Source of the DNA: Triglochin maritima
Lineage: Eukaryota; Streptophyta; Magnoliopsida; Alismatales; Juncaginaceae
DNA: 64,000 nucleotides
Direction of reading: 5' to 3'
NCBI GenBank assembly: GCA_963682175.1
Contig: OY821770.1
Span: 16,584,501 to 16,648,500 of the forward strand
The translations under genes were made by a program, and so were the position numbers. A model generated the notes under the pieces. The model was not told the DNA's origin. It was given only the letters and a program-made list of their open reading frames with translations, and ran no database searches. Below, piece after piece: positions 43,901 through 56,840 of this stretch. Positions within the stretch are counted from its first letter, which is position 1. Each line of letters starts with the position of its first letter.

Positions 43901-43943
43901 TCCTCGTCAAACGACCACTCTCGTCTCGTGTCCACGAAAGCAT
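40904..43943 (-). pseudogene. gag-protease polyprotein of element 2, with one frameshift and one stop
   Basis: Probable start ATG at 43943 (MLSWTRDESGRL). Gag capsid-like domain: YIFLREFEEVCAMFK, WDEFQSAFLKKYFPNH and HAYLERFKELLSSCPHHGIE. Near 43300 about 25 expected residues are missing and the frame changes, resuming as WAFLEDLAEKTMQWES. The zinc knuckle reads FHSCGRIGHVESEC, so the first Cys of CX2CX4HX4C is lost. A TGA at 42545-42547 interrupts a proline/glutamine-rich linker. Protease: VLLDLGSAVNLLPFSVYQQL with DLG at the active-site place, then ILGRPFLAT. A 200-residue tail without known domain ends at 40904. Proteins from an autonomous relative would be needed for movement. Confidence 0.9.
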
Positions 43944-45017
43944 GCACAAAGGTGCACAAAAAAAACCACAACTCTTTTTTTTTGAAAGAAAGAATGTGCG
44001 TAGAGGAGAAGACGGGGGAACACAAGAGAGAAAGAAGGACTCAGGAGAGAAAGGAAGAAGTCCTTATGCTACGGCGGATGGGTACAGGTAGAAGCACACA
44101 AGCAAACAAGGCTCAAGCAATCCTAAGGTCGATATATGTCCTTACAGCTAGACGACGCCTAACTGCGAGGTCACACGGCCTCAACACGCCTCACCTCCCT
44201 ACAACGAGGACCACAAAGCCCAGCAAGTGAGCCAAGATCTGGGGATCTCGTCTCTCCTACTATCGACAAAGTGGGCAACGCCGATCAGGTCATGACGGTC
44301 GGGACCGGATCACTCTCCTAATGCGCCCGAAATCCTTAGGGCCAATGTCTACTTGATTTTAAAATTAGGCTCTTGATTAGTGTGGTTTTTGGGGCGAAGG
44401 AAAGGGTGATGAAATCCCCCACCTTATCTTTTATGGGACAACCCCTCCTTAGTAGCGTTTTGGAGTCCTAATCTAGCAATCAACTCTCCAAACAAAACGC
44501 TCAACTCACACTTGTTTCAATGCACTTCCTACTAACTAATGCATGTTCATACGAAATACATGAATGAGAGTAGAAGGTGCGTACCTCACGCCAGCTCTCA
44601 GCAACAGAAAATAAAGCTAAGATAAAAGACAATCTAAATGCCTAAGTCACATACATGATGCATGACCTAAACAACAAGAATGCCTAATCTTTTGCTTTGA
44701 GTTTTAGGGTCCAAGTTGCTTAAAGGAGGTTGATTATGGATCTGGGAACAAACTATAAGTCAAAACATGCCAAATTAAATCCCAGATCACTACATCAATT
44801 ATGAAAACCGACCAAAGAAATAAGAGAGCAAACAGAGCTTACCAGACCGCCAATTGGCGGTCTCAGGCCGCTGATTAGCGGTCTGAAGTGCCCAGATTGA
44901 CTCAAAACTTCTCCAGGCGTTCCTATGGACGACTCCAAGTCTCCTGAAACAAAGAAAAACTACAAAACACAAATTAAATCCACTCGAATCGTCCAAACAA
45001 GAGTCTGGACTGGCACC
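43944..45017 (-). other. 5' leader of element 2
   Basis: About 1.1 kb without coding domain. Contains a hairpin pair GACCGC-CAATTG-GCGGTC (44845-44862) and GGCCGC-TGATTA-GCGGTC (44866-44883). The two start 21 bp apart, as in the LTR. Confidence 0.75.
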
Positions 45018-45035
45018 TCCCCGGCAACGGCGCCA
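45018..45035 (-). promoter_or_regulatory. tRNA-Asp primer binding site, element 2
   Basis: Same 18 bases as in element 1 (plus strand TCCCCGGCAACGGCGCCA), 6 bp inside the 5' LTR. Confidence 0.92.
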
Positions 45036-45041
45036 AAAACT

Positions 45042-46442
45042 TGTTGAACGTTTTAATTAAACCGCAAGTGCACGGCCGCGATGAAGCGGTGGCAAGTACG
45101 GGTCATCCTCAGGGAGGTGAGTAGCCTCTTGCTTGTACGAAATCAAGTGGCAAAAATAAGGGGAAGAAAGTTGTTTATGCTAATCTAGACTACGCTACAC
45201 TAAGAAGTATGAAATGCGAACGAAACAAACAAACGATGGAATAACAACTAAACTAAGAACAAAGGAAGAATGCTGGAATACAGAAATGGGAAAACCCCTA
45301 AGGGGTGGAGTGAGTGCACACATGCAAAGAGGTGGGTGTAGAATACATTCTTTAAGCACATGAAGGTGGTGTTTATCAAGCATAGGAAGTGTCCAAATGT
45401 TATGGCAAAACCTATCAATCCATTCACCAACTTAGTTGATTAACATTTACATATGCAAGGTGTTTATTTCAGAACCTAAACAAGCATGAGAGGTGTCTAA
45501 TCATTTTGGCAAAACTCATCAAGTTATAAATTCTATCCTAAACAAGCAAGCATACATTCATGTTTAATCAACACATTGAAATTAAAGCATTCATCCCATT
45601 CTCTAATGCATGTATGTACATCTACTCCACCCCCAAAGGGGATGAAACTACTCACTAAACATTATACTAATTATTAAACTAAACAAAGAAAGCATATTAA
45701 CTAAGCTAATAAAACTAATGAAATGAGATTAAGCAAAGCAAAACAAGAAACATAAAACAAACAACATAATAAAGAAAACTTGTATTAAAATGACTCACAT
45801 TAAAAGTAGCATCCTCCTACTTTAGTGTGTGCTTCAAGGCCTCACTTCTAGTAGGAAGAATAGCCACTTAAAATATGGAGTGATTACAATGGAAGGTGAA
45901 GAGTTCTATTTATAGCCATGGAAAAAGGCAAACCGGGACAATCCCCCGATGTGGGACTAAACAGATACCAAAGATAGCCTAAACATCCTCTAATACATGT
46001 GCTGGAGAAATTTGAGCAGATTTGGGCCAAAATAGACCGCCAATTAGCGGTCTTGGACCGCCAATTAGCGGTCTATATGGTTCAGATCCTGCTCAGTTTT
46101 GTTTTGGGCTTTTCTTTCTGGTATTGTTTGTCTTTGATGCGGTTACTTGACTTGTTGGAGCTCCGACCCGAATCGAATTGGTAAAATACTCCCCATGATG
46201 GTGTGGAGTATTCTGTTTTGCTCTTAGGTCCTTCTGTCTTGCAATCAGGTCCTTCTCCCTTGCATCTTGGTCCCCAGATCTCACAATCCAGTCATTTTTC
46301 CCAGCTTTTGGGTCCTTTTATGTTTCATCTCTTCAAACCTATTTATTCCTGATAACTAAACATAAAACTCGTGACATAGCATTGTTTAGGTGAAAGATAA
46401 TGGATATAAGATACAAATATGAGCATGAAATGATGTCAATCA
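45042..46442 (-). repeat. 5' LTR of gag-protease element 2
   Basis: 1401 bp, nearly identical to 37894-39295. The hairpin pair is at 46035-46052 and 46056-46073. Confidence 0.92.
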
Positions 46443-46783
46443 ATACCCACGTGAAGGTCAAGTAGTATAAGGAAATAATTATATCTCATCAAATTTCAGA
46501 AGTTGGAATTAGTTCCAAATATCCTGAAAATGTCTCGCTTCTCCTTCATCTTTGGCGAGTTTGGATGCTTGATAGCTCATGCTCCAGATTATATCTTTGA
46601 CTACAACAATGGTAGCTTGCGGTTGCTGCCTCTCGCCCTCAAAAATCCTACGGCTCCGCTCATGCCAGCATTCATATATCGTAGCACTTACCACCCACTT
46701 TCTGTCCACTTTGTCAAGTCGGCTTCCACTCGCATGTGAAAGTCACAAGACCTCACTCTCTAGACCGCTTAGCTTGCTGCAGT

Positions 46784-49700
46784 TTAGTGGAGCTGCATGA
46801 GGTTGAGGAGACGCCTCCACACCTCCTTTGTGTATTCACAATTCCAGAAAAGATGCTCCATGTCTTCCTCTTGGTCTTCACATAGCACACAAGTTGGGTC
46901 TAGATTTACGCCTCGCTTTATCATTCGCCGCTTTGTGAGCAGACGCCCCTTCAATGCTCGCCAAGCTGTGAGTGTGTGCTTTGGGACGGCAAATTTGTGC
47001 CATACCATCCCCGCCCAAGGGACTTTCCTGCCCGGTTTCCTCACCCAACTCCATACTTCCTTCATCCCAAGTGTTGCACCCGTCCCATTTGGTCTAACCG
47101 GTCTATCCTCTCTTCCATGAATGTGCACTTGGCTTATCCTTGAGCAAACTTCTTCCATCATGTTGGATCATGGGGGAGGGAGGTACCACGACCCTTCTCT
47201 GATGAAGTACGACACCTTTACGTCCCAAGGAACCCCCAACTCGTAGTGAAGCTGGTCACCCCAGCTTGTGCATTGAAATGGTTCACCACACCAAGGAAAT
47301 TGGAAAAACCGAATCGCTTCCCCATTTCCCACCTCATATTGGGCGTGTCTCCTAGCAATATCTCGGACTCGCAGCAGCCCTCGCCATGCCCATGATGAGG
47401 TAGGTGGTGGTCTTGCAAGCCAAATGGAGCGGTTCCGTAAGTATTTTCGCCGGACACACTTAGCCCAAAGGGAAGTGCTGTCCGCCACCACAAGCCAAAA
47501 CTGCCGGAGAAGGCCCACATCATTCCATTCCGTTAGTCTCCTTAATCTGAGGCCTCCTTCGTCTTTTGGAGTACAAACGTCCTTCCAAGCCACCGCCACC
47601 TACTTCTTCTCCCCTCCCCAAATAAAATGGTAATTATGGTATCCAATTCATGCAAGACGCTTCTTGGTAGAAGAAACGCTGAAGTCCAATAAATGTTGAA
47701 CGAGGTGAGGAAACTCCGTACTAGTTCCACTCGCACAGCCATAGAAAGAAGCCTTTGTTGCCATGTTGAGAGGCGAGCCTTTAGCTTGTTTATGAGTGGT
47801 ACACAATGGGATCTCCCCATTCTTCCAGAAAATAATGGCAGCCCTAGATACACCACCGGAAAAGCCTTTCGCTCCATCCCAAGGTGTGCCTCGATCCAAG
47901 CTCCATTCGTCCCATCTCCCCCCATGAAGACCTGACTTTTCGAGGTGTTAAATTTCATACCCGAGCTTGCTGTAAACTCCTCGAGAATGAGTCTAATGGC
48001 TCGAGCGTTTGCTTTGGTAGCCCTTGCAAAGAGTAGGACATTGTCGGCAAACAATGGTGTGACACGATGACATCTCCACAATATAACGGCTCGATTTTCT
48101 TGTCCATGACCGCCATCTTCACCATTTCACTCAGCACCTCCATGCACATCACAAACAAGTAGGGGGCTAGGGGATCACCTTGTCGTAGACCATTTCTGGC
48201 TCGAAACGGTGTGGAGTTTGCTCCATTTACTGTCACCACAAACGATGCCTCCACACAAGCCAAAATCAGTTGTCTCCACTTATCCGGGAAACCAAATCTC
48301 TTCATCACATGGTCGAGGAACTCCCAAGAGATTGAGTCATATGCTTTCTTGATATCGAGCTTTATCACATACGCCATTTCCCCTTCTCGAGATGTAGCTT
48401 GTGGCAGAGCTCGTGTGCGAGAAGGATGTTATAACTAATTCTTCGTCCTTGGACGAATGCGCTCTGATTTTCCCCTATCAGTCGTGGTAATATCCTCTTC
48501 AAGCGGTTTGCAAGGACTTTGGATGTGAACCTATACGTCATATTACATAGAGCAATGGGCCGGAAGTCCTCCACCACCGTCGGTGCCTTTTTCTTCGGGA
48601 TGATCGTGATGGATGTGTTGTTCCATTGTGTGAGGACCCTTCCACTATCCAAGCAAGACGCGACAGCCATTACCATGTCCCTCTGAATTATGCTCCATGC
48701 TGCCTTGAAAAACTTTGCAATGAAACCATCGGGCCCCGACGCTTTATCAATATTGGCGTTCAACACTATATCTTGCAATTCTTTTGGGTCCAATTTCCGT
48801 GTTAAATCAGCACCCTCCTCCGCTGTAATTTATGGTAGAATAATTGAATTTTTAAGGGGTTGCACCTGAAAACCATGAGCAAACAAGTTAGCATAAAAAG
48901 ATCGGAACGCTTCCCGGATGTCGTTCTCATCCTCCACTAGATTCTCCCACTCGCCTCACTTGATTGGTGGCTCTCCTCACTCTAAGATGCGCATGAAAGA
49001 ACCTAGTGTTTCGGTCCCCCTCTTTCAACCACTTTACTCTGGATTTTTGTCGTATAATGGGGTACTCCCAAGCAAGAACCCGGGCAAGAGTATCCTTTGC
49101 TGCGTTTTCAACTTCAACAAGCTCGCCACTACTCGGGTCACTAAGCCTTTGCCTCCTCACTTGCGCAAGAGAGTCCCTAGCCTCTCCCACCTTGTTTGTA
49201 ACGTTTCCAAAGGTGCTCCAACTCCACTTAATTAGTGCTTTCCTGACTTCAGTCAGTTTCCTCACTATACGAAACATGGGTGTACCTCTCACATATGTAG
49301 TCCAAGCTTGTTGTACGACTCCTCCGAAGTCCACGTGATCCGCCCAATGGTTTTCAAATCTGAAAATCTTCTTTTCCTCCTTTCCTTTCCTTCTGTTTTC
49401 ATGAAAAGCATGGTGTGATCACTCAAGTCATTTTCACCAATAATGTAGAAGGAATTGGGGAACACCTCGAGCCATGCATTGTTCATTAATATCTGGTCCA
49501 GCTTTGTCTCGATGCATGCAGTTCCCTCCGACGAGTTAGACCAGGTGAAGTCGCCTCCAGTTGAGGGCATCTCAAGTAGTTGAATGGTGTCAAGACACTC
49601 ATTAAACTCCTGAACTGCCACCTCATTTCCAGCAGCTCCGCCTCGCTTTTCAGTAGCCTTCCAGATGCAATTAAAGTACCCACCAACCAGCCACGGTCGC

Positions 49701-50092
49701 TCTCCATGTGGTGCCACTTCATTTAAGTCCCTCCACAATGCTCTCCTCTCCACATGTCCATTTTCACCATAGATTGCCGTAAGAGCAAAATCAGTGCCGT
49801 CCTTTCTTAAGCTCCCAAGGAAGTGGAGCAATTGAGTTGATTCGAACGTAATTCTTAAGTCTACCAGCTGGTCATTCCATAACACTAGAATGCGCCCCGA
49901 GTCTACAACCATGCAATTTGACGTCCAAGCATGAGGCCAAATTGCTCGCTTGAATCGCTCAAGTTTCTTGTACTTAACCTTGTGCTCCACAAGGCAACCC
50001 ACATCCGGATTTACCTCCCTTATTCGACCCCTGATCATGAGTGCGCGTCCGGGTCCGTTTGCGCCACGCACATTCCACACTAAGACATTCAT
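46784..50092 (-). pseudogene. LINE ORF2: endonuclease and reverse transcriptase, degenerate
   Basis: Starts at ATG 50092 (MNVLVWNVRGANGPGR), a few bases past the ORF1 stop. The AP-endonuclease domain keeps SDHTMLF, but the usual GDFN motif reads GYFN, losing an Asp. [43 protein letters not shown] and LRQGDPLAPYLF are recognisable. The catalytic FADD reads FADN, losing a second catalytic Asp. Frameshifts lie near 48080, 48370 and 48800. The C-terminal zinc-binding domain (CVLCEDQEEDMEHLFWNC) is intact near 46830-46890. The enzyme cannot be active. Confidence 0.9.
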
Positions 50093-50096
50093 GGGT

Positions 50097-52091
50097 TTAA
50101 GGTACGGGGTGGCCCCCCTTCCCTTCCGTACGCGTATTCTTACTCCAACTACTTTTCCTCCCGGATCGTCTAAGCGGTGGTGGCGAGTATACCTTCTTTG
50201 AGCACGAGCCCTCACACTCTTCTTGCCGCCTTTCTTCATCTCTCTCCATGTCTTGGTCTTCTGAATTTTGGAGGACCTCAAACATTCCCTCACTTTGATG
50301 ACCGAATTTCTCTTTACTCTCCTTTGTACGTGCCACTTTAGAAGGTGAAACCCAACCCGCCTCCTTTTGCACCAAGGAGGCTAGTCCACATAACTTCCCA
50401 TGCTCTCCTTTAAAAGTGCATTTCTCCTTTTCAAGTCTTTCACCTAAAGCCTCATGGTCTTGCTGGAATGTTTTGCATGGTAATTCTCCTTCATAAAATT
50501 CTTCTTCCTCATGCATCTCACGAATATTCCCATGCATGGATGTTTTACTAAATGCACCCCCCACTTCATGATAGGGGCCCTTCAAGTTGTGTCCCTTGAT
50601 TTGAAACATGGTTGCTTCTATTTTGTCTTCTTCATGCTGACTTGGTCCTTCCACAGCAGCCTCTTCACACATAGAGCACTCAAAGCCCATCCCATTGGCT
50701 TGTCCCAAAGTGGAAGCATCACTTTCCTGCTCCACTCCACCTTTCCCTTCTTGGACACCAATAGAGTCACTCCCACTTGCACCCACAGCATAATTCGGTT
50801 TGCCCACTTTAGATCCTTCTCCTTTGTCTCCTAATCTACTCCCACTCATATGACAAAGCCTCCCCTCATCGGTTGCCTCCAAAGAATTAGGAGAACAAGA
50901 GAGTGGTTTAGTCAAGAAATTTTCCTCCATGAGTTTTATCTTAGCTTGCTCTCCACATGGCACCTCCTCACTTGTCCCCCCATCCACCTCAGCACCTCTA
51001 GTGTCCACATCATCATCTCCTCCAGCAACCTCTCTCACCCCTCTCTCCCCTCCCATCCGACCAGCCTTTCTCATCACCTCCGGGATGCCCATGTTGCTTG
51101 CTTCCTCCCCACGTCCAAGGGTCACTCCCTCAACGCCCTTGGACATACTCTTTCCAAGCCCATTTCTAGCACTCTTCCTAGATACAACCACCCACTTCTC
51201 AGCTTTTCCTTTGTGCTCCTCTCCTTTCTTGTTGGTTATCCTCTTCTTTGGACATTTCTCCTCATCATGACCGAACTCCAAGCAGTCCTTGCAATACCCG
51301 GGCCTCCATGCATACTCCACTAGAACTCGATGCGTGCCGGTGCCTTCCACTTCAACCTCCACTCAACTCAGATAGGTGAAGTCGTGAGCCACTTCCACAC
51401 ACACCCTTGCATAGGCCAGCCTTCTCCCCGAGGCTGTGTGCTCATCAATGTATAGGGGTCTCCCAAGAACACTAGAAATGTTGCTCAACACTCTTTGTGA
51501 CCAGAATCGGAGGTCAAGCTCCGGTAGACAAATCCAAATGGGAACGGTGGTGATGTTTGCCCTTGTCAAGACCACATCTGGTGCCCACTCTTGGAAAACA
51601 AGTGGAGAACCACGAATGAACCATGGTCCCCCCTCTAGCACACGTTTCTTATCCTCTCCAAGAGTGAAACGAAAAATGAGAAAGCCTTGACTTCTTTTAA
51701 TGACCTCCACACCTCCAACCAAACTCCACATCTTGTGGAGGTGCTTCTCTAAAGTCGGCAAGTGTGGTCTAAAAGCAATGAAATAACCAACTAAGACATT
51801 ATCCCACCTCTTCAAGGCTTCAACCACTTCATGCTTGGAGCATTTTGCCACCTTCTCTCCTCCTTTTATGGCCGGTTGGATGAACTCAAGGGTTGTTGAT
51901 GCCGTTGGGCCAGCCACAAACAACTCGCTCCACTTCCTTGGGGGAGTTTCATCACTCCCTAGAGGTGGTGCGTGCACTTCATCCCCTAAGGCTGGGAATG
52001 AAGCATGCAATGGAGGTGGATGGAGAGCCTCTTTGCTGCCACACTCTCCATGTCCTTGCTGCCCACGAGTAGGGCAAGGGTTGGGGTCCAT
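50097..52091 (-). pseudogene. LINE ORF1: RNA-binding protein with one in-frame stop
   Basis: ATG at 52091 (MDPNPCPTRGQQ). The first 240 residues contain the DUF4283 domain common in plant L1 ORF1 (WDNVLVGYFIAFRP, GGPWFIRGSPLVFQEW, IWICLPELDLRFW). A single TGA at 51363-51365 is followed in the same frame by a zinc knuckle CKDCLEFGHDEEKC (CX2CX4HX4C). Then comes a long low-complexity acidic and Ser-rich tail ending at 50097. ORF1 coats the LINE RNA. Apart from the one stop it is complete. Confidence 0.87.
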
Positions 52092-52320
52092 TTTAATGCG
52101 AAAAAACCAAAGCTTTGATGGTGAAAGAGGTTGAGAACCCTAGAGAACCCAAGTCTCTCCATGCTTGTCGCCACTCCTTCTCTCTCCTCTCATGCTTTGT
52201 TGTTCTCTCTCCACACAGGTAGTGGACCTTGCTGCTGATTTTAATTTGAAACTCCAATATGACAGTAGCTCCACGAGCATGAAACGCTATCATGTCATTG
52301 TCGCTTGTTGTGTTGATGAT

Positions 52321-55300
52321 TGAAATAAACTTAGTTGTCATTTTATGCATTACGTGATTGATCTTCAATTAAAAATTTGATGCTTGATATAAAAGAAAAG
52401 TAAAAAGGTAAAGAATTTGTGACTTTGTGTGAGGATGGATTATGTGAGAGTGTGTGGAAGAAGATGAAACAAGAGAGGGGAAGTAAAATGAGAAAACATG
52501 AAAAACTGAGAGTGGAGAGAAGAATATTATTGGCTTCAGTATGACTTCATTTCAGATTTTGACATTAGTTTTAATTGCACATCTTGGTATCAATATTGGC
52601 CTAACAAATATGCAACATTTTGCAATGTGGTATCTCAACATGAAGTGCTCATTACCTCAAAATTCGGTAGAAATGTTTAGGAAATTTGTTATGATTTTTG
52701 TTATTTCCCATAGTCTTTTTTCATTAAAGAGTGAGAAGTCAGGGGAATGTAACTGAAATGCTGACGAATAGTAGTAATACATGCAAATCTTTACATTGTC
52801 CAGATGCTAATTTTGACTCGACTTTTATTATTTTTAGTCGTTGAAATGATTTCTGTTGTAATGGATTAAGTTTTTTTCATAGTTAGAGAAAAACTCGTTA
52901 GGATTAAAAAATATATGATCTCCACTCAAAAGGGGAATCCTTTCCCAAATCAGGCACTAGTACATTTTTAACATTTAATTAGATTGGGTAATCATTCAAA
53001 TTAAGAACATAGACTCGTTGCCTTTTGGTTTCCTAAAATTAGAGCATAGTACTCTACTATTGAGCATATGGTAAATGCAATTTTTTGTCGCTTCAAAAAA
53101 AAGTGAAGTGAAGTATACATAAGCTTTGTCAATGGGTAGGGTATAATAAGTTATTTCACTATGCTACCTGATAATTTTGAACAGTAAGTGATTATAACAA
53201 GAGAGGCCTCAGATTTGGGTCATAAGAGAGGTGCTTGGATAATGGAGTGGGGGAGGATATGGATTTATAATGTAAAAAGAGATTAAACTACTCACTTTCT
53301 ATTATTAAATGTGTCAGGAAACATAACTTCATACGGGGAAAAGGGATCAAAGTGCTTTTTTATATTGAGATTTATTTAATTGACATATTTTCGTAGTGTC
53401 CTAACATACTGCCTTCACATCCATCCATGTAAACAACGTTTTTGAAGTTTTAGAGACCGAATTAATCATGGATGATGTATTGTGTCCACAGATCATATAA
53501 TATGGTTCCTATTAAATGTGTTTGATGTTATGATTTCGTGACTTCTATAATAAAAAAATGACATAAAAAAGCTGATTGAAATGAACTTAGTTGTCATTTT
53601 ATGTATTATGTGATTGATATTCAATTAAAAAATTGAAGCTTGATATAAAAGAAAAGTAAACGGTGGAGAATTTACGACTTTACGTGAGGCTGGATCATGT
53701 GAGAGTGTGTGGAAGAAAATGAAACAAGAGAGGGAAAGTAAAAGATGAAAACATGAAAAAGTGAGAGTGGAGAGATGAATATTATTGGCTTTAGTATGAC
53801 TTCATTTCAGATTTTGACATTAGCTTTAATTGCACATCTTGGTATCAATATTGGCCTTACAAATATGCAACATTTTGCATTGTGGTATCTCCACATGTAG
53901 TGCTCCTTACCTCGGAATTCGGTAGAAATGTTTAGGAAATTTGTTATGATTTTTGTTATTTCCCATAGTCTTTTTTCAATAAAGAATGAGAAGTCAAGGT
54001 AATGTAACTGAAATGCTCACGAATAGTAGTAATACATGCAAAACTTTACATTGGCCAGACGCTAATTTTGACTCGACTTTTATTATTTTTAGTCGTTCAA
54101 ATTATTTCTGTTGTAATGGATTTAAGTTTTTTTCTTAGTTATATTTTTTTTGTTAGGATTCAAAAAAAATATTATCCACTTAAACGGGAATCCTTTCCCG
54201 AATCATGCACTAGTACATTTTAAACATTTAATTAGATTGGGTAATCATTCAAATTAAGAACATACACTCGTTGCCTTTTGTTTTCCTAAAATTAAAGCAT
54301 AGTACTCTAGTATTGAGCATATGGTAAATGCAATCTTTTGTCTCTTCAAAAAAAGTGAAGTGAAGTATACATAAGCTTTGTCAATGGGTAGGGTATAATA
54401 AGTTATTTCACTATGTTACCTGAAAATTTTGAACTGTAAGTGATTACGACAAGGGAGGCCTCAGATTTGGGTCATAAGAGAGGTGCTTGGATAATTGAGT
54501 GGGGGGAGGATATGGTTTTATAATGTGAAAAGAGATTAAACTACTCACTTTCTTTTATTAAATGTGTCAGGAAACATAACTTCATACGGGAAAAGGGATC
54601 AAAGTGCTTTTTTATATTTAGATTTATTTAATTGACATATTTTCGTAGTGTCCTCACATACCGCCTTCACATCCATCCATGTAAACAACTTTTTTGATGT
54701 TTTAGAGACCGAATTAATCATGGATGATGTATTGTGTCCACAGATCATATAATATGGTTCCTATTAAATGTGTTTGATGTTATGATTTCTTGACTTGTAT
54801 AATAAAAAAGAGGACATAAAAAAAGCTGATTGAAATAAACTTAGTTGTCATTTTATGCATTATGTGATTGATCTTCAATTAAAAAATTGATGCTTGATAT
54901 AAAAGAAAAGTAAAAGGTGGAGAATTTGCAACTTTACGTGAGGATGGATCATGTGAGAGTGTGTGGAAGAAGATGAAACAAGAGAGGGGAAGTAAAAGAA
55001 GAAAACATGAAAAAGTGAGAGTGGAGAGATGAATATTATTGGCTTTAGTATGACTTCATTTCAGATTTTGACATTAGCTTTAATTGCACATCTTGGTATC
55101 AATATTGGCCTTACAAATATGCAACATTTTACATTGTGGTATCTCCACATATAATGCTCATTACCTCGAAATTCGGTGGAAATGTTTAGGAAATTTGTTA
55201 TGATTTTCTTTATTTCCCATAGTCTTTTTTCATTAAAGAGTGAGAAGTCAAGGTAATGTAACTGAAATGCTCATGAATAGTAGTAATACATGCAAATCTT

Positions 55301-56304
55301 TACATTGGCCAGATGCTAATTTTGACTCGACTTTTATTATTTTTAGTCGTTCAAATTATTTCTGTTGTAATGGATTAAGTTTTTTTCTTAGTTAGAATTT
55401 TTTTTGTTAGGATTCAAAAAAAATATGATCCACTCAAAGGGGAATCCTTTCCCGAATCAGGCACTAGTACATTTTTAACATTTAATTAGATCGGGTAATC
55501 ATTCAAATTAAGAACAAAGACTCTTTCCTTTTTGTTTTCCTAAAATTGGAGCTTAGTACTCTATTATTGTCTAGATGGTAAATGCAATTTTTTGTCGCTT
55601 CAAAAAAAGAAGTGAAGTGATGTATAGATAAGCTTGTCAATGGGTAGGGTATAATAAGTTATTTCACTATGCTACCTAATAGTTTTGAACAGTAAGTGAT
55701 TACGACAAGGGAGGCCTCAGTTTTGGGTCATTAGAGAGGTGCTTGGATAATTGAGTGGGGGGGAGGATATGGTTTTATAATGTAAAAAGAGATTAAACTA
55801 CTCACTTTCTTTTATTAAATGTTTCAGGAAACATAACTTCATACTTGGAAAATGGATCAAAGTGCTTTTTTATATTGAGATTTTATTTAATTGACATATT
55901 TTCATAGTGTCCTAACATATTGCCCTCACATCCATCGATTTAAACAATTTTTTTGAAGTTTTAGAGACTGAATTAATCATGGATGATGTATTGTGTCCAC
56001 ATATCACATAATATGGTTCCTATTATATGCGTTTGATGTTATGATTTCTTGACTTGTATAATAAAAAAGATGACATAAAATAAGTTGATTGAAATAAACT
56101 TAGTTGTCATTTTATGCATTATGTGATTGATCTTTAATTAAAAATTTGATGCTTGATATAAGAGAAAAGTAAAAGGTAAAGAATTTGTAAATTTGCGTGA
56201 GGCTGGTTCATGTGAGAGTGTGTGGAAATGAATGAAAGAAGAGAGGGGAAGTAAAAGAAGAAAACATGAAAAAGTGAGAGTGGAGAGAAGAATATTATTA
56301 GCTT
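52321..56304. repeat. Right part of the 1.25 kb tandem array
   Basis: Unit starts, taken at TGAAATAAAC or its variant, fall at 52321, 53577, 54831 and 56090, giving periods of 1256, 1254 and 1259 bp. The last copy is partial and fades at about 56304, where CACTA coding sequence begins. Units are very similar, AT-rich and lack coding capacity. Recurrent landmarks are a TTGATATAAAAGAAAAG block and GAGTGGGGG. The two parts together made about five units before the LINE insertion. Confidence 0.92.
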
Positions 56305-56840
56305 GAGGGAGAGAATGTTGAGGAATTTGATGAGATGCATGACATGGTCCATGATTTGTTACGTAATCAAATGGATGCAAGCGAGTTGCGTGATGAAAAC
56401 ATGGAAGATTCAATTCCTGTGGGTGACCAAACGACGAAGCTTTACTAATATTTAGAAGATGCAAAAGAAGAATTATATCCTGGTTGTAAATTGGGGCTCA
56501 CAAAGTTGTCTTTCATCACAAGACTATTCCACTTGAAGTGCGTAAGCAAGTGGACCAATAGTTCATTTAATAAACTGTTGGAGTTCTTTGCGGATGTACT
56601 TCCAGATGGTGCACATGTGCCTAAAAATCATTATGAAACGAAGAAGGTGATGAACAACTTAGGATTTGGTTACAATAAGATACACACTTGTCCTAATAGT
56701 TGTATCTTGTATTGGAAAGAATTGAGTGAAGCCATTTCTTGTCCCGTATGTGGAGTTTCACGATGGAAGGTTGTAGAAAGAGATGAAGATGGTGAAGACA
56801 TAATTGCCACTACATCGAAGAAGAAAAATAAAGAAGATTC
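56305..56840 (+). pseudogene. CACTA (En/Spm) TNP2 transposase, N-terminal part
   Basis: Plus strand. Begins around ENVEEFDEMHDMVHDLLRNQ, has a TAA near 56448, then ELYPGCKLGLTKLSF, KWTNSSFNKLLEFFADVLP and LGFGYNKIHTCPNSC. It ends with a zinc-finger-like CPVCGVSRW. This matches the N-terminal part of TNP2-type transposases of CACTA transposons. It is cut at 56840 by a solo LTR. Confidence 0.87.

Larger units (their letters stand above)
37889..46447 (-). mobile_element. Complete gag-protease-only LTR retrotransposon (element 2)
   Basis: The element proper is 37894-46442 (8.5 kb), flanked by gtacc (37889-37893) and atacc (46443-46447), one mismatch. LTRs at 37894-39295 and 45042-46442 differ at about a dozen sites by eye, so insertion was recent. 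Minus-strand order: 5' LTR, tRNA-Asp primer site, leader, gag-protease, untranslated region, polypurine tract, 3' LTR. It lacks RT, RNase H and integrase, as does element 1, from which its sequence has diverged strongly. It lies in the 3' end of the LINE. Confidence 0.93.
46448..52320 (-). mobile_element. L1-type LINE, near full length (body)
   Basis: Minus strand, about 5.9 kb here plus the tail at 37752-37893. Flanked by TGAAATAAAC at 37742-37751 and 52321-52330, a 10-bp target duplication. It holds two open reading frames in L1 order and is inserted in the 1.25 kb tandem array. Confidence 0.88.

Noticed and set aside
50511..51323. Plus-strand frames of 107-157 codons opposite LINE ORF1
   Set aside because: Antisense to the low-complexity part of ORF1; Ser/Thr/Pro-rich products without domains.
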